From: Tenrec ecaudatus
Taxonomy: Eukaryota > Chordata > Mammalia > Afrosoricida > Tenrecidae
DNA length: 64,000 bases
Assembly: GCF_050624435.1 (NCBI RefSeq)
Contig: NC_134541.1
Coordinates: forward strand, 101,242,805 to 101,306,804
Direction: 5' to 3'
The notes beneath the pieces are model-generated. The model worked only from the letters and a program-made list of their open reading frames with translations. It was not told where the DNA came from and did not search any database. This document shows, piece after piece, positions 55,226 to 64,000 of the stretch. A program made the position numbers and the translations under genes. Within the stretch, counting starts at the first letter, position 1. Each line of letters starts with the position of its first letter.

Positions 55226-55233
55226 GTCTAGAG

Positions 55234-55413
55234 CAGTGGTTTCCAACCTTCCTAATGCCTCGACTCTTTCATACAGTTCCCCGACCCAACCATAAAATTA
55301 TTTTTGTTGCTACGTGCATAACTGTAATTTGCTACTGTTATGAATCAGGCGACTCCTGGGAAAGGGTCATTTGACCCCCAAAGGGGTTGTGACCCACAAG
55401 TTGAGAACCGCTG
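55234..55413. mobile_element. SPIN-type miniature hAT element, 180 bp
   Basis: The ends CAGTGGTTTCCAACCTTCCT and its partner CACAAGTTGAGAACCGCTG are SPIN-type inverted repeats. The centre contains CATAAAATTATTTTTGTTGC, the inner sequence also found in the element at 9284-10739 (as CAACGAAAATAATTTTG). The flanking octamers GTCTAGAG (55226-55233) and CTCTAGAG (55414-55421) differ at one base and share the TCTAGA core. Confidence 0.88.
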
Positions 55414-55907
55414 CTCTAGAGAAACCTGGAGAAGCATGCGCTGGAGCTGGATATGCCGAGGAAGCCTGGAAGTCATGTGTTCATCCACCAATGCGTATCC
55501 ATTCGCCCATGTGCTGAGTCCCGGGGGACATGAATGGATTTAGTTCAGGGTTTAGGCCCCATGACCCTTCCGCCCGAGCCTGGATGGGCTGTTGGGAACA
55601 CAGTGGAGTTACAGAGAAACCAGCAAGCCTTGGCACTACCCTGTTGGGAGGGAAGGCAGGGCCCAGGGAGGTGTGCGGACTTGCCTAGGGCACACAAGGC
55701 CGCTGGGACAGACACCCAGGTTGGTCTGACCCCAAAGTGTCTGCTCCTTTCTCTGTCCTTGACATCGGGACCCAGAGAACACAGACCTGGGTGTAAGCTG
55801 GGGGAGGTGCAGGGGTTCGGTGACTGGGAAGCAGGACCCACATGAGGTGTTATGGGGCTGGAACTTTGCCTGCCTGATGTACCTTCCCAGGTCTCCCTCG
55901 GGCAGGT

Positions 55908-56076
55908 CAAAGAGCCCAGGTGGCACAGTGCTAACCGAAAGGTCATCAGTTTGCAGCAGAAAAGTGTGGCCATTGATTGCTATAGATGACATTTATGGAA
56001 CCCCATGGGGCAGTTCTGCTCTGTTCTATACAGTCGTTATGATTTGGGATCAATTCAATGGCAAGGAGCTTGGGGG
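55908..56076 (+). mobile_element. AfroSINE-type SINE
   Basis: The head GAGCCCAGGTGGCACAGTGC, AACCCCATGGGGCAGTTCTG and the tail GTCGTTATGATTTGGGATCA ATTCAATGGCA are present. Confidence 0.82.
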
Positions 56077-56082
56077 ATCATC

Positions 56083-56172
56083 AGGAGCCCCGGTGGTGTA
56101 GTGGTTACACGTTGGACTGTGATCCACAAGGTCAGCACTTCAAAACTCTGCAGGAGAAAGATGAGACTCCAT
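56083..56172 (+). mobile_element. AfroSINE, head half
   Basis: GAGCCCCGGTGGTGTAGTGG, TTACACGTTGGACTGTGATC and the B-box area are clear. The copy stops after GCAGGAGAAAGATGAGACTC. Confidence 0.8.
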
Positions 56173-56234
56173 CTTTCCCATGCCTCTGGTCCCTGAAATT
56201 AGAGGCCATCTCAAGAACAATTTGGCACATTGGG

Positions 56235-59200
56235 CACTAATGCCCGAAAGCCAGGTGAGGTCTGGGGTGACATGGAGGACATGACACATGAAAGCAAAAG
56301 GGCAGGAAAGAAAGGATGACAATGGATGTCAGAAGGAACCCTGAGGCTTCCTTTTGAACATAGACTAGCTCAAACGAACTGAAGCACGGATGAAAAGCTG
56401 AAGTGCAGGTTGCAAAGGGCAGCCAGAAAAGACGAACCAAGTATTACAAAGAAATGGGCAAAGACCTGGAACTTGAGAACCAAGAGGAATGACTATGCTA
56501 GGCTTTTCTCAAACGGGAAGAACCGAAGAAAAAAATTCAAACCCGGTTGCAATATTAGAGGATTCGATGAGCAAGATATTGTACAATAAGCCCCCCGAAA
56601 AGATAAAGAAATACACAGTTACTGTACTGAAAAATAATCGATCAAGATTCAGTCCTTTTAGGATGTAGCATATGATTAAGAACTAATGGTACTGGATGAA
56701 GCCCAGGCCGCACGGAAGGCCTTGCAGGAGGGCAGGGAGAAGACTTTAGGGACTGATGGAACTCCAATTGAGATGTTCGGCACATGGATGCAACACTGGA
56801 AGCTCTCACTCACCTATGCCAAAAATTTTGGAAGATAGCTACTTGGCCAATTAACCAGAAGAAAGCATATTTGTGCCAGTTCCGGAGCAAGGTGATTCAG
56901 CAGAATGTGGAAACGAATGACCAATATCCAGTAACGTTTTTCTGAAGATCACTCAAAAATGGTTGCCGTAGTACATCACAAGAAATGCCAGAAGTTCAAG
57001 CCACACTCAGAAGAGCTGGCGGAAGGCGGGCTATCATTGCTGATGTCACGTAGACCTTGGCTGAAAGCAGAGCATGCCAGAAAGACATTTACCTATGTTT
57101 TATTGACTCTGCAGAGGTATTGGACTCTGTGGATGATAAAAGAAATTATAGATAACATTGATAAGCATGAGAAGTTTAGAACACTTAATTGGGCTCATTA
57201 AGGAATCTGCACATGGATCAAGGGGCGGTTATCCCAACAGAACAATTTTCAGTGCAGTTTAAACTCAGGGGAGGTGTGTGCCGAGGTTGTGTTCTTTCAC
57301 CATATCTATTCAGTCTCTGTGCTGTGAAAATAATCTGAGAAGCCGGACACTGTGAGGAGGAAGAACACAGCATGAGGCTGGGAGGAAGATTCATGAACAA
57401 CCTGTGATGTGCCGATGAAACAACCTCGCTTCCTGAAAGCACGGAGGATAGGAAGCACCCACCGATGAAGATCTGAGCCTGGAGGATGGATTTACACTTC
57501 AATGCAAAGACACAACAATTCCCACAACTGGATCCATAGGCGACCTCACGACGAATGGGGAAAAGACCGAGGTTGGCAAGGATTCCATTTCACTTGGATC
57601 CACAAGCTGTGCCCAAGGAAGCAGCGGTCAGTAAATCAAAGAACACACTGTGCTGAGAAGACCTGCAGCCCGAGACCTCTGCAATGTTAAAAAGCAAAGC
57701 TATCACTTTGAGAACCAACTCCAGGGTACCCCTAACTCAAGCCATGGCATTTTCAGTCACCCCCCATCCATGTGAAAACCAGACAGTGAGTCAGGAAGAC
57801 TAAAGTAGAAGTGATGGCTTTGAATGACGGTGTTCATACAGATGGACTTCACCGCGGATTGCCAGAAGAATGAACAAATCCTCCTTGCAAGAAGTACAAG
57901 CCAGAGCAATAAGTGATCCAAAATCAGTAGCAAGGAGGTGTGAGTGGCCTGGTAGGGAATCAGCAAGGGCAAGGTAACCAAGAGAAATTACTGAAACCCA
58001 AATGAAGGCTGAGCATGATAGTGGGACAAGAGGAAAGTAAAAGGAAATAGAGGAAAGAACTAGGAGGCAAAGGGTATTCATAGAGGTCCAAAGCCTGGAA
58101 TGTACATATGTAAATATATTTATATGAGGGTGGGGAAAGAGATCTATGCGCATATATTTAGAGGTTTAGTATTAAGGCAGCAGATGGACTTTGGGCCTCC
58201 ACTCAAGCACTTACTCAATGCAAGAACACTTTATTCTAATAAATTGGCATTCCACACACCTTCCCGACACGATTGCTGAAGAAAAATGTGTGCACAAGCA
58301 AATGTGGTGAAGAAAGCTAACGGTGCCTGGCTATCAAAAGATATAGTGTCTGGAGTCTTAAAGGCTTGAAGATAAACAAGAGGCCATGTAGCTCAGAAGC
58401 ATCAAAGCCCACATGGAAGAAGCAAACCAGCCTGTCAGACCACAAGGTGCAGAAGGGACCAGTTATCAGACATCCATCAAAGAGCTAAAAACCATATCAG
58501 TGAGTGCCCACCTCCCTGATATGATCAATGAAGACGAATGTGTGCATAAGCAAATGTGGTGAAGAAGCTGATGGTGCCCAGCTATCAAAAGATATAGCAT
58601 CTGGGGTCTTAAAGGCTCAAAGGTAAACAAGTGGCTATCTAGCTCAGAAGCAACAAAGCCCACATGGAAGAAGCAAACCAGCTGATGTGACCACGAGCTG
58701 TCAAAGGGATCAAGTCTCAAGCATCAAGGAACAAAAAATCATAGTATTCAAAATGTGGGTGAGTGCAGAGTGGAGACTCAAAGCCCAATGGTAGCCAACT
58801 GGACACCCCTTACTGAAGGGTTGTGGGAAGGAGATGAATCAGGCAGGGTACAGGGTAGCAACGATGAAACATATAACTTTCCTCTAGTTCTTAAATGCTT
58901 CCCCCCCCACACACACTATCATGATCCCAATTCTACCTTACAAATCTGGCTAGACCACAGGATGTACATTGGTACAGATAGCAACTGGAAACACAGGGAA
59001 TCCAGGACAGATGACTCCTCCAGGACCAGTGGTGAGAGTGGTGATACCTGGAGGGTGGAGAGAATGTGGGGTAGAAGGGGGGAACTGGTTACAAGAATCT
59101 ACGTATAGCCTCCTCCCTGGGGGAGGGACAGCAGAGAAGAAGGTGGGGGGAGACGTCAGACAGTGTAATATATGACAAAATAATAATTTATGAATGATGT

Positions 59201-59645
59201 AGGGTTCATGAGGTAGGGGGGAGTGGGGAGGGAGGGGGAAAATGAGCAGCAGATATTAAGGGCTCAAGTAGAAGGCCAATGTTTCGAGAATGATGATGGC
59301 AACAAATGTACATATGTTCTTGACACATGTATGTATGTATGGACTGTGATAAAAATTGTATGATTAAAAAAAAAGAAGAAGTACAAGCCGAATCGCTTTA
59401 GAAGCAAGGATGAGAAGACTTTACTCCAGGCACTTTGGGCGTGTTGTCAGGTGGGCCCAGGCCCTGGCGAATACCACCAGGCTTGGTAACGTAGAGAGGC
59501 AGTGAAAAGAGCAAGACCCCCCAAGGGATGGACGGATGCAGCGGACACAACAGTGGACTCAGCAATGGTAAGGAACGTGAGGCCGCTGCGGGACTGGGGA
59601 GGGCTTTGTTTTGTTAGGGTCACTATGAGTTGGACGGCACCTAAC
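56235..59645 (+). mobile_element. RTE/BovB-like LINE relic (reverse transcriptase), split by a LINE insertion
   Basis: On the + strand, broken pieces of an RTE coding region follow in order from about 56340 to 57880. The best piece is at 56960-57200, where a frame gives a reverse-transcriptase stretch with AEHARKTFTYVLLTLQRY followed by WTLWMIKEI, close to the catalytic region of RTE enzymes. The 3' end resumes at 59390 with GACTTTACTCCAGGCACTTT, GTGTTGTCAGGTGGGCCCAG and the tail GGTCACTATGAGTTGGACGG CACCTAAC. Stops and shifts are frequent, so the element is dead. The interruption is the LINE at 57903-59375. Confidence 0.8.
57903..59375 (+). mobile_element. 5'-truncated L1-like LINE, copy C, inside the RTE relic
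   Basis: The insertion is flanked by a 14-bp direct repeat AAGAAGTACAAGCC at 57889-57902 and 59376-59389, and ends in an A-rich tail (ATTAAAAAAAAAG). It is the longest copy (1473 bp), with two tandem internal units (about 58250-58470 and 58475-58720). It is younger than the RTE copy it interrupts. Confidence 0.9.
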
Positions 59646-59654
59646 TAATGGGGA

Positions 59655-59765
59655 CAGGCCCAGTGTTCAGATGAAGACACTGAGGGTCATGGAGATGAAA
59701 CGACTGACTTACCCAGCGTCGCCTAGCTCACGTGTGGCAAAGCCAAAGTGAGAGCTCCATGAGCT
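59655..59765 (+). mobile_element. MIR-type SINE
   Basis: GTTCAGATGAAGACACTGAG, GACTGACTTACCCAGCGTCG and AAAGCCAAAGTGAGAGCTC are a MIR core. Confidence 0.65.
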
Positions 59766-59769
59766 CTGA

Positions 59770-60290
59770 ATCCAGACGGAAGCATCGCCATCCAGGGGCT
59801 AGTCTCTGCTTTGAAAATGCCAATCCCTGTACATGCCCACCAGTCGAGTGCTCTTGGGCAGTGCGTCACAGGGCTCAGCCTCCGCTCTCTTTCCTGCCAT
59901 CTTCCCCAAGTTCTTCGGGGGATCCCAAACGAGCGCAGGGTGCGGATACTCATTGGGTGCAGAGGTGAAACCTAGCTCAGTAAGGGGAAGTCTTCCAATG
60001 GGGCGTCCAATCACCAACTGCTTCCATGCAGGATGGCTTCCAGCTTCAGTAGGACAGATGAGTGTAGCTCACCCTTAACCAGGAGGACAGTGTGGCCTGA
60101 GCTTGATAATGCAGCCAAAGGACTTTCTCAACAAGGAGGCTCAGAACAAGCCCAGACCCGTCAAGAGACGGTGTTGGGCTTCTGTGCCTCTTGTGCACAG
60201 ACACTGAGTACCTCGTGCCATGCCCCCAAAGGGGCCTGCTCAGCAGTCCTGGCTGATGTTGAGTGTGGATGACTGGATTCGGAACCTATG
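59770..60290. other. Intergenic, nothing recognised
   Basis: No gene or named repeat is seen. Confidence 0.35.
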
Positions 60291-60294
60291 TACC

Positions 60295-60745
60295 TATTCA
60301 GAGCACACAGCTGCGGTGGTAGTTCGGGCTGACTAGAGAGACAAATCTAGAGACACTCAGATATATGTGTGTGTAAGAGAGAACTTTATACCAAAAAGTA
60401 AATATGCATCAATAAAACATCTCAGCCTAGTCCAGATCAAGTCCATATGTTTGATATTAGCCCATGAATTCCTCTTCAGAGTCATGCAGCACGTGCAATG
60501 ATGCCGAATGCCAGACGATCACTGGCCAGTGGGTGGAAAGTCCTGTGGATCCAATGGCGGTGGATGCATCTCCAGGGCTCTGGCTGCCATCAGCGTGGCT
60601 CCATGTGGCTTGTCCACGGGAAGGGGTAGCAGAGAGAGAGTGTGTCCCACCTCCAGGGAGGCAGACAGGGAGTTCCCAGAATCCTCATGAGGCCACACCC
60701 ACAAGGAGACATCTTCAGGCTGTGACCTGACTGACAGGCTGGACG
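60295..60745 (-). repeat. Unnamed interspersed repeat, reverse and longer copy
   Basis: 60300-60470 is the reverse complement of 23955-24300 (GACTAGAGAGACAAATCTAG, AGAACTTTATACC and AGTCCATATGTTTGATATTA). It continues beyond that copy to about 60745, so the family is at least 450 bp long. The class is unknown. Confidence 0.6.
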
Positions 60746-60785
60746 CCACCCCTTTGCTCTTTCATCAAGTTGACATGCAGTTGTG

Positions 60786-61010
60786 TAACTGCCACAGTGG
60801 CCATCAAGTTGCCCAACTCATGGTGACTCCATGTGCAACAGAAAAGAACACTGCCTGGTCCAGCGCCCCCTCACCATCCTTGCTGTGTTTGAGCCCCTTG
60901 TTGCAGCCACTATGTCAACCGTCTCACTGGGACCCTGCCTCTTTCTCACTGACCAGATCAACTTGACCAAGCATGATGTCCTTCTCCAGGGGCTGGGGAC
61001 ATGCAAACCT
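60786..61010 (-). mobile_element. RTE-like LINE 3' end, reverse
   Basis: AACTCATGGTGACTCCATGT, CCCTTGTTGCAGCCACTATG TCAACCGTCTC and AAGCATGATGTCCTTCTCCA GGGGCTGG are the antisense RTE 3' end. This gives three or more copies across the window. Confidence 0.75.
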
Positions 61011-61449
61011 CTACTGACAGATGGGTGGTGGCCTCACCGGAGGTGCCCTGGCCAGAAACTGAGCCTGGGTCTTCTCCATGGAAAGCAAGAACTCTACCAT
61101 CGAACCACCACAAGCCCATATTGGAGTACCTGCTCAATTACAGGAAGCTGCAGGCACAAGGATGTGTAAAATGGTCATACCTTTTTTATCATTATTGTCA
61201 CAGGCGGTGCAATATTGTTAGATATGATATATAAAATATATATTCAACTAGAACATAAGGGTTATTCTGCATTGAGCACTTGCTAATACAAACACTGTAT
61301 CCCACTGACTTCTTGCAACCATCTTCTGAGACAATCCTGCTGGCTGGCCCCACGCAAAATTTTCTTTCTTTCTCTTTCCTTTCTCTAGGATGCAGGCAGG
61401 CTGTGGGAGAAGGCATTGGCTTAGGTGAGCAACACGTCCGTCATCGTTG

Positions 61450-62380
61450 TCTTTTGAAAGAACTTTTTATTGTGATTTGGGTGCAAGTTCACCGAGCCAG
61501 TTGGTTTTCTGTTCAACGCTGATGACACATTTTGATTGTAGCACATTTGATTGATTGGTGGCCCAGCTAGTACGCAACCTCCTTGGGAAAGCACTCTTCC
61601 CAGGCCCCCCTGTGTTTCCCATTTCCATTCCTTCTCCTTTCCTGTCCCTTCCTGCCTTCTGGGCTCTATCCCTGCGCAAATGTGGAGCTTCGAGCTCATG
61701 TGCTTGGCTGTTCCAGGCAGTGTGTCATCATTGACCTTAAAACCAACAAATAAAACACTACTATCCAGTTAATTTCAAGTCACAGGGACCCTGTGAGACC
61801 CAGTAAACTGCTCCATAGAGTTTCCAAGGCAGTGAATCTTTCTGAGAGCAGACAGCTTCCTCTCTCTCCCTCGGAGTGGTTGGTGGGTTTGCACTGCTGA
61901 TATGGTTAGAGCCCTGTGCTTAACCCATTGTGCTTCCAGGACTCCACTGTGTTTACTTTATAGGCCTATTATTTGGCCAAAAGTTGAGCCGGGGGGCGGC
62001 TTAAAGGGCTGAAGGATGACCAAGGACCATAGTCTTGCGGTTCTTCCAGTCTCTATCTGACCAGTAAGCTGGTTGCTTTGTGTTTTTGTTCTTTTTAAGT
62101 GATCTTGAGTTTTTTCTCCCACCCTATCGAGGACCTCCTACTGTGATCCCGCTCAGAGCTGTTGGCAGTAGGAGCTAGACACCATCTAATTCTGCTCTCA
62201 GAAGGTTGAGTGGACTGATGATTTCCATGTGTCTTGGGTTTTCTTGACTCTGCTCCAGGCAGAGAGAGACCAATAGTCTCTCCTTAGATGGCCACTTACA
62301 CACTTGTAAGGCTCCAGTCACTTCTCACCAAAATTGAAGGCAGAACATTGTGGACTGGGTTATGTTAACTGACCTGATAT
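61450..62380 (-). mobile_element. Afrotherian L1 3' UTR, reverse, split by a SINE
   Basis: It starts with AACTTTTTATTGTGATTTGG GTGCAAGTTC, the antisense 3' end, and contains CTGTCCCTTCCTGCCTTCTG. It resumes after the SINE at 61748-61945 with TTCCAGTCTCTATCTGACCA and GAGCTAGACACCATCTAATT. This order fits the 3' UTR of afrotherian L1. Confidence 0.65.
61748..61945 (-). mobile_element. AfroSINE-type SINE, reverse, inside the L1
   Basis: CAGTTAATTTCAAGTCACAG, CATAGAGTTTCCAAGGCAGT and GGTGGGTTTGCACTGCTGAT are present. It ends TGTGCTTCCAGGACTCC. Confidence 0.82.
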
Positions 62381-62384
62381 CCCC

Positions 62385-63195
62385 CGCAAGAAGATGGATG
62401 ACCTTGTGCCCTGGGGCCCAGCGATTCATGCCTCCTTCCCCCTCCCCCATTCTGTTGCTCTGCCCTCTACAAGCTCCGCCCACCTGTGGCTATATTTGCC
62501 ACACATAGACATGTCTATGTTTAAAGACTCTCAGGCCTCCTCCCACCTACCGGGGCTACAGGCTCTTCCACTTCCCACACCTCCTCAGCCTGAGTGTCCC
62601 TGGGATCCACTGGGGAATTCTTGTTGTAATTGTGCCTGCAGGATTGTGTAAGGCTGTTTACCTCTGGAGTCTCTAAAGCTTGTAGATTACCTTGCCCTTC
62701 AACCCAGTGCGGTGCTTCGCTGCCTCTGTCTGGCCGGTCTGGAAGGTTAGCACCATGGGCGGGCTGGCAAGTTCACAGGCAGAGAGGTGACCTGACAGAA
62801 GGTCTAGTCTGCCCTTCCCATCGGGTCGCCCGCTCCCTAGGAAAGCCCAATGGCAGGGTCTTCTCAGGGGTCCCCATTTTATGCTGGTTTCCCCTTCACT
62901 CTCCCTCTTGCCTTGGCTGCCCAGGCCCTGCCCCCCGCCCCCGCCCCCCCCCCCTTGCAGCCTGGTGTGTAATCCTAGCCGATTTCTTTGAACTGGGGAT
63001 CGGAGGAAATGACTTATTCCAGAGTCATCACCACCGCTACCCCCCTCCCCGCCGCCGCCCACCCCCCAAACCAAACAAACCTACAAAACCCCAAATTAAA
63101 CAAAAATACAGGAGACCCCCTCCCTCACCCCGCCGTGGATTTCCAGGGCGGAGCCCCCCCAAAACAGAAATCTGTGCCCACCTGCCATGTGGTCC
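62385..63195. other. Intergenic, pyrimidine-rich, with poly(C)
   Basis: This stretch holds a CCCCCGCCCC-type run at 62932-62953 and Pro/Arg-like low-complexity sequence at 63030-63075. No exon is recognised. Confidence 0.4.
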
Positions 63196-63199
63196 TGTC

Positions 63200-63820
63200 T
63201 GGTGGGCCAGAAGGGACCGGGACCGGGGTGAGGGGCGGGGGCGGGGCGGGGATGTGTGTCCATCTTCGGGGGGAGGAGGAACCTGAGGAATCCTGAGCCG
63301 CTGAGTGACCGACCCAGTGGGTGGAAGGATCGCGCCCTGGCGGGCTGCCCAGGGCTCTGCTCCGGTGCTGTGGCCTCGGCAGGCTGCGGGCTCCGCGGGA
63401 CGTCGGGGGGCTCGGCAGCCGGTGCGGGCGGGGCCTTTCCAGGTAGTCGAGCCGAGCCGGCGGCAGCTGCGGGCGGCAGCGGCGGCGAGGGCAGCCCGGT
63501 CCCCGCCAGGCACAGCCGGTCTTCGGGGAAGGCGCCCGGTCCGGGTTCCAGGAAGCGATAAGGCTTGTCGAAACTCCTTTCTTGTGGCCGCGTCGCATCA
63601 CACGGCCCTCGGAGGGCCGGGCCTGTCGCCCGCCCCCTGCTCTCCCGCCAGGGACCAGGGGCCGGGCTGGAAGGTGGCCCGGTGCGCTTCCCCTCCCGAC
63701 GCCCCCGGCCAAGGGCCGCCCCTGGCCCAGCAAGTGGGCGCTCCTCTCCATACCGACCCTGGGTGCGGCCATTCTGCCCTGTGCAGGACCGGATGTCCAG
63801 CCCAGCCGCCACCTACTACG
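63200..63820. promoter_or_regulatory. CpG island without a recognised gene
   Basis: CpG and G/C content rise sharply over about 600 bp, with GGGCGG boxes near 63235-63250. Open frames of 215-238 codons run on the minus strand, but their Pro/Ala/Arg/Gly make-up is what CpG islands give by chance. It may be the promoter of a non-coding RNA or of a gene beyond the window. It lies on the side where CLEC16A is expected. Confidence 0.6.
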
Positions 63821-64000
63821 TGCACTTAGCCCTTCTCAGTTGGGACAACCAAAATGCTCTCCAGACTACCAAAAACTCCGATGGGAAGCACTGCTGTGGG
63901 CTTACTGCCAGCACGTAGTAGGTGCTCAGTTATTAGTAGTTCTGTGTTCATAGCGGAGTATGGCCGGCTCAGCGATCGCCATGGTAGTGCCACAGAGTGA

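Noticed and set aside
56086-56143. tRNA-like sequence with A and B boxes
   Set aside because: It is the head of an AfroSINE; no acceptor stem closes, and the SINE body follows.
63096-63812. Minus-strand open frames of 215-238 codons at the right-hand CpG island
   Set aside because: Composition is typical of chance frames in CpG-rich DNA; no domain seen.
1-64000. CRISPR arrays, bacterial operons, phage or toxin systems
   Set aside because: The window is mammalian nuclear DNA with spliced genes, SINEs and LINEs; direct repeats seen are transposon duplications or microsatellites.

Overview
This is a mammalian nuclear genomic window, best explained as an afrotherian and most likely a tenrec (Echinops or a close relative). 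Two lines of evidence support this. The window carries more than 30 copies of a tRNA-derived SINE of the AfroSINE type, together with 3' ends of an RTE/BovB-like LINE that share its tail. It also holds terminal-inverted-repeat hAT elements of the SPIN and OC1 type; among afrotherians I know of these only in tenrecs. The species call is inference.

The genes form the conserved sperm chromatin cluster plus SOCS1, all on the + strand: PRM1 (22.87-23.10 kb), PRM2 (28.2-28.7 kb), PRM3 (30.8-31.1 kb), TNP2 (34.5-35.7 kb) and SOCS1 (44.5-46.3 kb). Order and orientation match human 16p13.13 read from the minus strand. PRM1, PRM2 and TNP2 each have two coding exons with a phase-1 intron, a TATA box and a poly(A) signal. 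PRM3 has a single exon and no TATA box. SOCS1 has a non-coding first exon in a CpG island and an intronless coding exon. All five frames are intact. The protamine and transition-protein genes act in spermatids when histones are replaced; SOCS1 is an unrelated neighbour that feeds back on JAK/STAT signalling.

Layout: 0-22.6 kb is intergenic and full of repeats, including an antisense ERV-L pol relic (8.1-9.3 kb), a SPIN element split by a LINE (9.28-10.74 kb) and an OC1-like element (18.85-19.08 kb). 22.6-35.8 kb is the gene cluster; from 27.4 kb on it is relatively poor in SINEs. 35.8-43.8 kb is intergenic with an L1 3' fragment. 43.8-46.3 kb is the SOCS1 CpG island and gene. 46.3-63 kb is intergenic, with a pair of perfect CRE sites at 50.55 kb, a SPIN miniature element at 55.2 kb and an RTE relic split by a younger LINE (56.2-59.6 kb). 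63.2-63.8 kb is a CpG island with no recognisable gene.

I found no new protein system. The most informative new observations are the nested transposons with exact target-site duplications, the paired CRE repeat downstream of SOCS1, the perfect 18-bp hairpin downstream of PRM2, and the matching 15-residue second exons of PRM1 and PRM2. Repeat family names come from remembered consensus features, not from a database search. Repeat ends are approximate except where target-site duplications fix them.
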